Shown piece by piece: positions 30,101 to 37,892 of a stretch of 64,000 nucleotides of DNA. The notes beneath the pieces are model-generated. The model saw only the letters and a program-made list of their open reading frames with translations, ran no database searches and was not told the origin of the DNA. Position numbers and translations under genes: made by a program. The DNA comes from Rhizobium sp. (lineage in GTDB: Bacteria; Pseudomonadota; Alphaproteobacteria; Rhizobiales; Rhizobiaceae): the NCBI GenBank assembly GCA_019739215.1, contig JAHHDR010000023.1, positions 219,656 through 283,655 on the forward strand, in the 5' to 3' direction. How positions within the stretch are numbered: position 1 is the first letter of the stretch; each line of letters opens with the position of its first letter.

Positions 30101-30493
30101 GCCGGACGAAGCTCCTCCATATCGGCGCTCTATAGTCTGCTTGGCTTTTGCGGGGAAGACCTCTCGAAGATTTAATCATACTTATTAACGGCCGCGGTTT
30201 GTAAGGCGCTCGCAACCCGCGCCGATAGAAGGCAATTGCGCGCAATAGATTTGTAGATTCAACGTGCTGGCGAATCAACGGTCGATCTGCCAGAAGGAAT
30301 TGACGCTTCGCAAATTCTCCGGACGGGACGCTAAACGGCTGCGGCGGCGGCCCTGTGATCATGTCTTTCCGTCGGATGTTTTTCCGCGGACGGCGAAATC
30401 TGTATTGAAACGGGACATCGACGTTTTATTCATTCATAATTGCAGCCATGCGGCGAGTCATTTGGATCGCCGGTTCAGTTCGCGACAGAGGTA
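30101..30493. other. 393-bp intergenic region between the galactose operon and the LuxR gene
   Basis: This divergent gap should hold both promoters. The sequence is AT-richer around 30160-30200 and 30420-30440. A weak hairpin (CCGTCGG against CCGCGGACGG) lies near 30370-30395. I see no gene with a ribosome binding site, no clear operator and no -24/-12 element. Confidence 0.6.
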
Positions 30494-31228
30494 ATGGAAA
30501 CCCGAGAAGACCATTTGTTTGAGGAAAAGGCGGCGTTGCTGAAGCATGTTTCAGCGCTCGCAACCCAGTACGACATCGTCCGTTCTCTGAGAAAGGTGAC
30601 GGAACTCTACCGCCTGCGGGCATTCCTCGTCACGCGCCTGCCGGGTTCGACCAATACGTCGCTGCAGTCCACATCCGTCGTCTCCTCCTGGCCGACCGAA
30701 CTTATGGCCCGCTATGACCAGGCGGCGCTGATGACTGGAAGCGCGGTGCTCCACCGTCTGCGTTCAAGCTGTATTCCGTTCGGGGTCGATTTGTGCGAGG
30801 CCGCTGCTGCGACCGGCCAACGTGGCGCCGAATTGCTGGCTATGTTCAAGGCCCACAACATGCAGCGTTTCGTGGTGTTTCCCGTCTCGGACCCCGACGG
30901 TCAACGCGGCACGGTATCGTTCTACGGCGACCGCGCCTTGCTCGATGGGCAGGAAATGATGGAGCTTTCGCTGCTCTCCATTCATGTCTTCGACCGGCTC
31001 TACCAGATCGCCCGCAGTGACCACCGGCCGGGGGAGGGGCTGACCGACCGCGAGATCGATTGCCTCAACTGGACCGCGGCCGGCAAGACCAGCGCGGAAA
31101 TATCGGAAATCCTCGGTCTCTCCGAGCATACCGTTAATCACTACCTCAATCGGGCGACGCGCAAGCTCGACACTGTGAACCGCACGCAGGCGGTGGCCAA
31201 GGCGTTGCGAACCGGGATCATAAGCTGA
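30494..31228 (+). CDS. LuxR-type regulator with a degenerate autoinducer-binding domain
   Basis: The product is 244 residues from ATG 30494, behind AGAGGT. The N-terminal domain (about 20-165) has the autoinducer-binding fold. The C-terminal LuxR HTH (about 178-240) contains LTDREIDCLNWTAAGKTSAE and the recognition helix region LSEHTVNHYLNRATRKL. In TraR-like receptors the acyl-homoserine lactone is held by Trp57, Tyr61 and Asp70. Here the Tyr is kept (Tyr74), but the Trp position is Leu70 and the Asp position is Ser83. There is no luxI. It is therefore a LuxR solo that may not bind a normal acyl-homoserine lactone. It is divergent from the galactose operon and could regulate it. Confidence 0.87.
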   Translation: METREDHLFEEKAALLKHVSALATQYDIVRSLRKVTELYRLRAFLVTRLPGSTNTSLQSTSVVSSWPTELMARYDQAALMTGSAVLHRLRSSCIPFGVDLCEAAAATGQRGAELLAMFKAHNMQRFVVFPVSDPDGQRGTVSFYGDRALLDGQEMMELSLLSIHVFDRLYQIARSDHRPGEGLTDREIDCLNWTAAGKTSAEISEILGLSEHTVNHYLNRATRKLDTVNRTQAVAKALRTGIIS

Positions 31229-31443
31229 TCGCCGGAACCGCACCCCGGAGGGATGCTCCTCGCGGGATTCCCAGGTCGGAAAATGAATTATTTTTGGCCA
31301 CATAACCCAAACGGGGGATAGTGTTTTCAGATTGTGACGCTAGCCTTGCAAAGGCCTTCGAGAATCTGATCTCCGGCCCACCATTCTGGTATGCGAACCC
31401 CACTCCGGTTGCCCGACAAGGCGCAGGAGTCGCCTGCCGGTGA

Positions 31444-31478
31444 AACCCGCCCGCAGCCCTGCCGGGCGGGTTATTCAT
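31444..31478 (+). terminator. Rho-independent terminator, 216 bp past the LuxR gene
   Basis: AACCCGCCCG (31444-31453) pairs perfectly with CGGGCGGGTT (31463-31472) and is followed by ATTCATTTTG. It could end the LuxR transcript or a separate small RNA: the 90 bp before it contain a second small stem (GCAGG/CCTGC around 31420-31438). Confidence 0.75.
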
Positions 31479-31523
31479 TTTGCGCCCTGAATGCTGATCT
31501 CACACGACCGCACCTTGGCCGAA

Positions 31524-31742
31524 TTATGAAGGGGAAATCTTGGCGTAGCGGTTCTTGGCATGCGGTTCGCAGGCTTCCCGAAGAGCGTCGGGATCGACAA
31601 TGCCGCGTGAATGGATGAGAAGCACGAGCCGGGCGCAGGCGCTTTCATTGGCGTCGGTCCGGTCGAACCACTCGGCCTGTGCCAGGGCATCGAACACGCT
31701 CCGCACAACGTCATACTCGTTGGGGCTCAAGGCATTCTGCAT
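31524..31742 (-). CDS. Small hypothetical protein of 72 residues
   Basis: ATG 31742 follows AAAGGAGG at five bases, one of the best ribosome binding sites in the window; the frame beyond it is not needed. The product is soluble and mostly helical: NEYDVVRSVFDALAQAEWF, then SACARLVLLIHSRGIVDPDA and a short basic tail. The layout suggests a small compact helical protein. I do not recognise the family. It is transcribed away from the small RNA region at 31934-32066 and has its own promoter space. Confidence 0.75.
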   Translation of the reverse strand: MQNALSPNEYDVVRSVFDALAQAEWFDRTDANESACARLVLLIHSRGIVDPDALREACEPHAKNRYAKISPS

Positions 31743-31810
31743 GCCGGCCTCCTTTCTCGGGTTTCTCGCCCAAGCTAGGCTTTCGTGCTGAACCTCGGAT
31801 GAACGCGCCG

Positions 31811-31855
31811 ATCGGGCATCCCGCATGCGCTATTTTTAGGCGATGCCCGATTTTT
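31811..31855. repeat. 10-bp inverted repeat with T run upstream of the sigma54 promoter
   Basis: ATCGGGCATC (31811-31820) pairs perfectly with GATGCCCGAT (31842-31851), and TTTT follows on the plus strand. It lies about 83 bp upstream of the -24/-12 element and about 70-110 bp upstream of the minus-strand gene at 31742. It may be an upstream activator site for a sigma54 enhancer-binding protein, or a weak terminator. Confidence 0.4.
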
Positions 31856-31933
31856 CAGCAGTCGTGGGCGCGGTTCTGCGCGAAACGCGGCGTGCGAGCG
31901 CTGGAAACCGCCCGGATGGCCAGCCCGCGAAAC

Positions 31934-31949
31934 TGGCACGCTTCATGCA
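31934..31949 (+). promoter_or_regulatory. Sigma54 (-24/-12) promoter
   Basis: TGGCACGCTTCATGCA matches the consensus TGGCACG-N4-TTGCA at all but one base, with exactly ten bases between the -24 GG and the -12 GC. Transcription should begin near 31959. No coding gene follows within 200 bp; a structured, terminated RNA does. Confidence 0.75.
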
Positions 31950-31958
31950 TCTTTGATG

Positions 31959-32066
31959 GCAGGTCCAGAGGGGGACCAAAACGCGGCCATCAAAGGCCGC
32001 AAAAGAGCCGCCGCCTTCCGCCCCCATTCCTCCTCCCATGGGCCCGGAAGGCGGCGCTTTCTTTTC
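31959..32066 (+). ncRNA. Candidate sigma54-dependent small RNA with anti-Shine-Dalgarno loop
   Basis: About 108 nt lie between the predicted start of the -24/-12 promoter and a terminator. Three hairpins are visible. The first is GGTCC/GGACC near 31962-31977. The second is GCGGCC/GGCCGC near 31983-32000, with loop ATCAAA. The third is the terminator stem GCCGCCTTCCG (32010-32020) with CGGAAGGCGGC (32045-32055), followed by GCTTTCTTTTCC. The terminator loop carries CCTCCTCCC at 32029-32037, which is complementary to GGAGG ribosome binding sites. This exact motif is known from the rhizobial alpha-r14/NfeR1 small RNAs and the Rhodobacter CcsR RNAs. By analogy, it would repress translation of several mRNAs. 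Sigma54 control points to nitrogen or another EBP-linked signal. Confidence 0.65.
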
Positions 32067-32150
32067 CTGACATCACGATTCTTTTCGCGCGGCGGTTGGC
32101 TTGTCCGCGCCCGTCGCTTATCTAACCGCCAAAGCGAGTGGGAAGTGATC

Positions 32151-33335
32151 ATGGCTGAAGCGACAAGCAAGGATGTTCTTGAGCGGCTGAAGACCGTCCG
32201 CGGTCCCGACATGGAAGGCAACATCGTTGACCTCGGGCTCGTGTCCGATGTCTTCATTTCCGACGGCAAGGCCTATTTCTCGATCACGGTTCCGGCGGAG
32301 CGCGCCAAGGAACTGGACCCGATGCGCCAGGCCGCCGAACGCGTGGTGAAGGAAATTCCGGGCATGAAAGGCGCCTTCGCCGCGCTCACCGCCGACAAGC
32401 GCGCTGGTTCGGGCCAGGCCCCATCCAGGCCGGTCCCGCCGCGGCCCGCCGCCCAGGGCCACGCGGGTCACAGCCACGCTGGCCACGGTCATACTGGCCA
32501 CACTCATGCCCCTGCGCCGGCTGCCAAGCCGGGTATTCCTGGTGTCAAGCACATCATCGCGGTGGCCTCAGGCAAGGGTGGCGTCGGCAAGTCGACCACG
32601 GCGGTCAACATCGCCCTCGGTCTGAACGCCCTTGGCCTTTCCGTTGGCATTCTCGACGCCGACATCTATGGCCCCTCGATCCCGCGATTGATGGGGATAT
32701 CCGGGAGGCCGCAGCAGATCGACGGCAAGCTGATCAAGCCGATGGAAAACCATGGGCTGAGGACCATGTCGATGGGCTACCTCGTCGACGAGGGAACCGC
32801 GATGATCTGGCGGGGACCGATGATCCAGTCCGCACTGCTGCAGATGCTGCGCGAAGTCGCCTGGGGCGATCTCGATGTCCTGGTCGTCGACATGCCGCCC
32901 GGCACCGGCGATGCACAGTTGACGATGGCGCAACAGGTTCCGCTGTCCGGCGCGGTCATCGTGTCGACGCCACAGGATCTGGCGCTTATCGACGCCCGCA
33001 AGGGGATCGCCATGTTCCAGAAGGTCGATGTCCCGCTTCTCGGGCTGGTCGAGAATATGAGCCACTTCTTCTGCCCGAATTGCGGTACCACCCATGACAT
33101 TTTCGGCCATGGCGGCGCCCGCGCCGAGGCAGAGAAGATCGGGGTGCCGTTTCTGGGCGAGGTCCCGCTGGCGATGACCATCCGCGAGAATTCCGATACC
33201 GGCACGCCGGTGACCGTGTCGGCACCCGACGGCGCGCATGCGCAGGTCTATCGCGAGATCGCCGCGCAGGTTTGGCAACAGTTGTCCGGCGCAAATGCCG
33301 GCGCCCGCGCCGCCCCGGAAATCGTGTTCGAATAG
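32151..33335 (+). CDS. apbC: Mrp/ApbC family iron-sulfur cluster carrier ATPase with His-rich linker
   Basis: The product is 394 residues from ATG 32151, behind GGGAAG. An N-terminal MIP18/DUF59 domain occupies about 6-83. The deviant P-loop GKGGVGKST is at 141-149. A C-terminal CPNC motif (FFCPNCGTTH) should bind the bridging iron-sulfur cluster of the dimer. It carries and transfers Fe-S clusters in the cytoplasm. The linker between the two domains is odd: residues 104-119 contain seven His in a regular G-H-x-H pattern, a possible metal-binding segment. It stands alone between the small RNA locus and corA. Confidence 0.93.
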   Translation: MAEATSKDVLERLKTVRGPDMEGNIVDLGLVSDVFISDGKAYFSITVPAERAKELDPMRQAAERVVKEIPGMKGAFAALTADKRAGSGQAPSRPVPPRPAAQGHAGHSHAGHGHTGHTHAPAPAAKPGIPGVKHIIAVASGKGGVGKSTTAVNIALGLNALGLSVGILDADIYGPSIPRLMGISGRPQQIDGKLIKPMENHGLRTMSMGYLVDEGTAMIWRGPMIQSALLQMLREVAWGDLDVLVVDMPPGTGDAQLTMAQQVPLSGAVIVSTPQDLALIDARKGIAMFQKVDVPLLGLVENMSHFFCPNCGTTHDIFGHGGARAEAEKIGVPFLGEVPLAMTIRENSDTGTPVTVSAPDGAHAQVYREIAAQVWQQLSGANAGARAAPEIVFE

Positions 33336-33554
33336 GTCGCTGGCCGTCCCCGATCTCGCTTCGGCCTCGTGAGAAACGTCGTCTGGCGGGCAGAGTGCTG
33401 CGCTGCAAGATTCTCTTCTTGATTCTCCAGCGGTAATGGGCAATACCCGCCTGCGACCGGCAACTCCCGTCGGCGGGACGTCGCGCATGAGAACCTGAAT
33501 GCGAAGCACTCGACGAACAGGGCGCATGATCTATTCCCCCGGAGCCGCACGTAG

Positions 33555-34535
33555 ATGATGACCGCCTACCGGTCGAGTGGTACGCCCGTGCCGCTCACGC
33601 CCGCGACGCTGCAGGTCGCGCTCGATCCTGATGTCGTCTGGGTCGATCTCGAGCAGCCCACGCGCGAGGAGGAACTCCAGGTCGAGCGTCTGATGCATAT
33701 CGAGGTGCCGACGCGCGATGACCTGCGCGACATCGAGCCGTCCAGTCGCCTCTATGCCGATGAGAACGCCATTTACCTGACGGCGTCGATCCTGTGCCGC
33801 GCCGACAGCCCGGCCCCCGTGCTCGCCGACGTGGCCTTCGTGCTGACACCCTCATGCCTCGTGACGGTCCGCTATGACGATCCCAAATCGTTCAAGCTCT
33901 TCGCCGCTGCGCTGGGCAAGCTCAGCGGCGGGGCGTCTTCGGCACATCTGACGCTCGCTCGCCTGCTGGAGACGATCGCCGACCGTACCGCTGAGATCCT
34001 CGAGCAGGCGGATCTTCGCGGCGACGCCCTGCTCGTCAAGATCTTCGGTGAGAACGGCCAGGAACCGGGCCGTCGCAAGCCGAAGGAACTCGAGCGGTTG
34101 CTGAACGAAATCAGTGCGCATCACCGGCTGATTGCCAAGGCGCGCGGCAGTCTCACCACGCTTTCCCGAATCATGACGTTCCTGCAGGCGGCCGAAGTCG
34201 TCCGGCAGGACCGCGAGGTCCGCGATCTCGTGAAGTCGATCTCCCGCGACATCCAGTCATTGTCGGAGCATGCCGGCTTCCTGTCGGGAAACGTCACCTT
34301 TCTGCTAGATGCCTCGCTCGGTCTCATCAATGTGGAACAGAACGCCATCATCAAGATTTTCTCGATTGCGTCCGTCGTGTTCCTGCCGCCAACTTTGGTC
34401 GCATCGACCTACGGCATGAACTTCAAGTATATGCCGGAACTCGATTGGGTTTTCGGTTATCCCTCTTCCCTCGTCCTGATGGCCATCTCGGCAATCATTC
34501 CGATCTTCTTCTTTCGCTGGAGAGGCTGGCTTTAG
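33555..34535 (+). CDS. corA: CorA-family divalent cation transporter
   Basis: The product is 326 residues. A soluble N-terminal domain leads into long helices and two C-terminal membrane segments. The selectivity motif YGMN is at 286-289, followed by FKYMPELDW, and the protein ends with basic residues (FRWRGWL), as in CorA. The homopentamer imports magnesium, and in some relatives cobalt or nickel. It is followed 15 bp later by kup, so the two may be co-transcribed as a cation uptake unit. There is no clear M-box or other magnesium leader in the 219 bp upstream. Confidence 0.93.
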   Translation: MMTAYRSSGTPVPLTPATLQVALDPDVVWVDLEQPTREEELQVERLMHIEVPTRDDLRDIEPSSRLYADENAIYLTASILCRADSPAPVLADVAFVLTPSCLVTVRYDDPKSFKLFAAALGKLSGGASSAHLTLARLLETIADRTAEILEQADLRGDALLVKIFGENGQEPGRRKPKELERLLNEISAHHRLIAKARGSLTTLSRIMTFLQAAEVVRQDREVRDLVKSISRDIQSLSEHAGFLSGNVTFLLDASLGLINVEQNAIIKIFSIASVVFLPPTLVASTYGMNFKYMPELDWVFGYPSSLVLMAISAIIPIFFFRWRGWL

Positions 34536-34550
34536 GCCGGTCGGCAAAAC

Positions 34551-36461
34551 ATGACAGAACAGGCCGGACAATTCGCCTCCCATTCTGGACCGATGTCCAC
34601 GAAAAAGTTGCTCACCCTCGCGCTCGGCTCCGTCGGCGTGGTCTATGGCGATATCGGCACCAGCCCGCTCTACGCCTTCAGGGAAGCGCTGCGCCCCGTC
34701 TCGCATGACGGTGTCGATCGCTACGAGGTCATCGGCCTGATCTCGCTCTTCTTCTGGGCGCTGACGATCATCGTCACGATCAAATATGTCATTTTCCTGC
34801 TCAGGGCCGACAATGACGGGGAGGGCGGCACGCTTTCCCTGCTCTCGCTGGTTCTCAAGGGCGTGTCGGAGAAGCGGGCGGGCGTGCTCTTCGTCGTCGG
34901 GATCATCGGCGCGTCGCTGTTTCTCGGGGATGCCATGATCACGCCGGCGCTGTCGGTTCTGTCGGCGGTCGAGGGCCTGAAATTCGTGGCGCCGGAAATG
35001 GACGAATTCGTCGTGCCGATCGCGGTCGTCATACTCGTCATGCTCTTTGCCGTGCAGAGCCGCGGCACCGGGGCTGTATCCGTCTTCTTCGGCCCGATCA
35101 CCGCCTTCTGGTTCCTGGTCCTGGCCGGTATCGGCATCTACCATATCAGCGACGATTTCGGCGTTCTGGCCGCCTTCAATCCCTATTACGGCGTCTGGTT
35201 CCTGTTCAACAGCGGCTTCGTCGGCTTCGTCGTGCTGGGATCGGTGTTTCTGGCAGTGACGGGCGCGGAAGCGCTTTATGCCGACCTCGGTCACTTCGGG
35301 CGCGTGCCGATCCGCCTCGCCTGGTTCGGACTGATCTTCCCGGCGCTGATCCTCAACTATCTCGGCCAAGGCGCGATGGTGCTGCACGATCCTTCGGCGA
35401 TCTCCGATCCGTTCTATCTGATGTTCCCGGAAAGCATCCGGCTCTTCGCGGTCATTCTCGCCACGGTCGCAACGATCATCGCCAGCCAGTCGGTGATCAC
35501 GGGCGCCTTTTCGCTGGCCCGGCAGGCGATCCACCTCGGCTTCCTTCCGCGAATGGAGATCTACTTCACGTCGGAATCGCATACCGGGCAGATCTATCTG
35601 CCGGCCGTCAACACGATCCTGCTTTTCGGCGTTATGGCGCTCGTGCTGATGTTCCAGAGTTCGGAATCGCTGGCCGTGGCCTATGGCATCGCCGTCACCG
35701 GCGACATGGTCGTGTCGACCATTCTCTTCTCCTTCTTCGTGCGCAACTTCTGGAAATGGAGCCTGCCGAAGACACTGGTGGTGGTGGCGCCGATGCTCTT
35801 CATCGAATCCATCTTCCTCGGCTCCAACCTCACCAAGCTGCATCACGGCGGCTATGTGCCGGTCCTGATTGCCGGCTGCTTCGTCGTCATCATGTGGACC
35901 TGGCGCCGGGGCACGCGCATCCTGTTCGAAAAGACCCGGAAGATGCACATTCCGCTCGATTCCTTCGTGAAGTCGATAGAGAAGAAGTCGGACCACGGCC
36001 CCCTACAGGTGCCTGGAACCGCGATCTTCCTGACCTCCGATCCGAAATCGACGCCAGCGGCGTTGCTGCACAACCTCAAGCACAACCATGTCCTGCACAG
36101 CCAGAACATCATCCTGACGATCCGGACTCAGAACAGGCCGCGCGTGCCGCAGGAGGAGCGCGGCAAGATCGAGCGGATGTCGGAACATTTCCAGTTGCTG
36201 GAACTGAATTTCGGCTTCATGGAGACCCAGAACGTGTCCCAGGCGCTGGCGCATCTGCGCAAAACCGGGCTGAAATTCGACATCATGTCGACGTCGTTCT
36301 ACCTCGGCCGCCGCAAGCTGATCGCCGATGCCAATTCCGGCATGCCGGGTTGGCAGGACCGCCTGTTCATTGCCCTTGCCGGCGCCGCGACCGACCCCTC
36401 GGACTACTTCCGCCTGCCGGCCAACCGCGTCGTCGAACTCGGCGCCCACGTTTCTGTCTGA
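34551..36461 (+). CDS. kup: Low-affinity potassium transporter Kup
   Basis: The product is 636 residues from ATG 34551. The membrane part has about 12 helices and begins with the Kup signature [19 protein letters not shown]. Further conserved blocks are [17 protein letters not shown] and [21 protein letters not shown] (here [17 protein letters not shown]). The last 150 residues form the soluble Kup tail, ending [14 protein letters not shown]. It takes up potassium with protons at the inner membrane. Genes of this type are often present in several copies in rhizobia. It follows corA by 15 bp. Confidence 0.96.
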   Translation: MTEQAGQFASHSGPMSTKKLLTLALGSVGVVYGDIGTSPLYAFREALRPVSHDGVDRYEVIGLISLFFWALTIIVTIKYVIFLLRADNDGEGGTLSLLSLVLKGVSEKRAGVLFVVGIIGASLFLGDAMITPALSVLSAVEGLKFVAPEMDEFVVPIAVVILVMLFAVQSRGTGAVSVFFGPITAFWFLVLAGIGIYHISDDFGVLAAFNPYYGVWFLFNSGFVGFVVLGSVFLAVTGAEALYADLGHFGRVPIRLAWFGLIFPALILNYLGQGAMVLHDPSAISDPFYLMFPESIRLFAVILATVATIIASQSVITGAFSLARQAIHLGFLPRMEIYFTSESHTGQIYLPAVNTILLFGVMALVLMFQSSESLAVAYGIAVTGDMVVSTILFSFFVRNFWKWSLPKTLVVVAPMLFIESIFLGSNLTKLHHGGYVPVLIAGCFVVIMWTWRRGTRILFEKTRKMHIPLDSFVKSIEKKSDHGPLQVPGTAIFLTSDPKSTPAALLHNLKHNHVLHSQNIILTIRTQNRPRVPQEERGKIERMSEHFQLLELNFGFMETQNVSQALAHLRKTGLKFDIMSTSFYLGRRKLIADANSGMPGWQDRLFIALAGAATDPSDYFRLPANRVVELGAHVSV

Positions 36462-36515
36462 GGAATGCTGGGGGAGGCCGTCGGGCGCACCGCCGGCCTC
36501 GTTGCACGACGGAGG

Positions 36516-37700
36516 TCAGACCATGAAGTCTGCGGCCGTCAGTGTCGCGGCGTCGATGTCGATGAGGGTGATGCTGTTGCTGTCAGGGTCGTCGGCAATG
36601 CTGACCACCGTGTTGCTTCCGACCTGCGTCAGAATGACCCCCTCGAATTCGTCGAACAGATCGCTGAGATCGTTGAGCCTGATCCGGTCGATGCCGATCT
36701 CGAAATCCGTGATCGTGTCGTTGCCGAAGCCGTCCCGGAACCGGAAGATGTCCGCGCCCTCGCCGCCGGTGAGCGTGTCGTCGCCTAGCCAGCCTTCCAG
36801 CAGTTCGAAGGCCGCGCTGCCGACGATCGTATCGTTGCCGTCGGTGCCGATCACGCGATCGATCCCGGAAACCGTGTCGGTATCGCCGAAACCGTCGATC
36901 GCCCAGCCCTCTGCAAGGTTGACCGAGACGCCGCCGGCGCCGCCGTGTCGGGCATCGAACCGGTAGTCTATCGTGTCCTCGCCCGTGTTTCCGATGAAAG
37001 TGTCGTCGCCGGCCAGTCCGCGAAACCGGAAGCGCTCGTCGGCGGCACTGCTTGTCACGCTGTCGTCGAACATCGTGCCGGTGATGACGTTGATGAGTTT
37101 CAGTTTGTCCGTGAAGCCCCAGGGATCGATCACCTTGCCGGTGCTCATGTCGGCCGTGATGCCCGATGGCGCGGGAAAATCGCCATATGCGCTCGCGTCC
37201 GCGTAGCTGACGGCATTGTCGATGCTGCGATTGAACTTGCTGCCGGTAAATTTGTCGGCGCCGGGTCCGTCGATGAACTCGACCCAGCCACGGCCGGTAT
37301 ATTTCGCGATATCGTCCCCGGCGCCGGTGAAGATCGTCGTGGCGAAGGCGTTCGAACTAACCTTGTCGTTTCCGGAATAGAGCAGGTGCAGCAGAGGCTG
37401 GATGCCTGTCTCGCCCAGCGCCGCCTGGAAGCTCTGGCTATCGGTCTGCAGCCCGTCCAGTTCGACCAGCAGCTTTTGCTTCTTGTTCTGGAAGTCGATC
37501 TCTCCGATTTTCCCTCCTGTCAGCAGCCCGTCCGCCACGGCAAAGCCCTTGCCACCCACAACCATGCGCGAAAGCGTGCCGTCTTCCCCGGCGCCCTGAT
37601 AGACGAGCTTCTTCGAATTATGGGACTGGAGCGTGTAGCCATCGAAGAAAAGTTCAACAAATTCCTTTGCGCCATTGTAGCGCACTTTCGACTTCGCCAT
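36516..37700 (-). CDS. RTX-type calcium-binding protein
   Basis: The product is 394 residues from ATG 37700, behind AAAGGAG. There is no N-terminal signal peptide. The first 100 residues are mixed alpha/beta with YNGAKEFVELFFDGYTLQSH. The middle and C-terminal parts contain dispersed calcium-binding repeats (GLAGDDTFIGNTGEDTIDYR, GTDGNDTIVG, GWLGDDTLTGGEGADIFRFR) at about 228-322. A peptidase M10-like serralysin C-terminal block follows (DTITDFEIGIDRIRLNDLSD). It should be exported by type I secretion and fold extracellularly with calcium. No catalytic zinc motif is present, so it is not a protease. It is divergent from a PAS-like/HTH regulator. The pair of RTX genes in this window share little outside the repeats. 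Confidence 0.88.
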   Translation of the reverse strand: MAKSKVRYNGAKEFVELFFDGYTLQSHNSKKLVYQGAGEDGTLSRMVVGGKGFAVADGLLTGGKIGEIDFQNKKQKLLVELDGLQTDSQSFQAALGETGIQPLLHLLYSGNDKVSSNAFATTIFTGAGDDIAKYTGRGWVEFIDGPGADKFTGSKFNRSIDNAVSYADASAYGDFPAPSGITADMSTGKVIDPWGFTDKLKLINVITGTMFDDSVTSSAADERFRFRGLAGDDTFIGNTGEDTIDYRFDARHGGAGGVSVNLAEGWAIDGFGDTDTVSGIDRVIGTDGNDTIVGSAAFELLEGWLGDDTLTGGEGADIFRFRDGFGNDTITDFEIGIDRIRLNDLSDLFDEFEGVILTQVGSNTVVSIADDPDSNSITLIDIDAATLTAADFMV

Positions 37701-37892
37701 CGCGGGCTCCTTTCGTGCAGTTGTCGTGGATTTGGCTCAACCGCATAGACGAGATGCACCGCAATTGCTTTCCCCGCATGGGGAATTGACGCCGCGCCGC
37801 TGCTTCGGAGGGAACTGCCAGGCTTTTTCGGCCACCTGCTGTGGACCTGGCGCGATGGATCGGGTTAGGCTTGGCGCGTCGGAAACAACGGG

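Noticed and set aside
33336..33554. Magnesium-responsive leader before corA
   Set aside because: I looked for an M-box-like or attenuator structure and saw only weak, unrelated pairings.
34305..35996. Minus-strand frame of 563 codons opposite kup
   Set aside because: Shadow of the Kup membrane part; very rich in Arg, Asp and His, with no plausible fold.
36516..37700. RTX protein as a serralysin-type metalloprotease
   Set aside because: The C-terminal block resembles that of serralysins, but there is no HExxH zinc motif anywhere in the protein.
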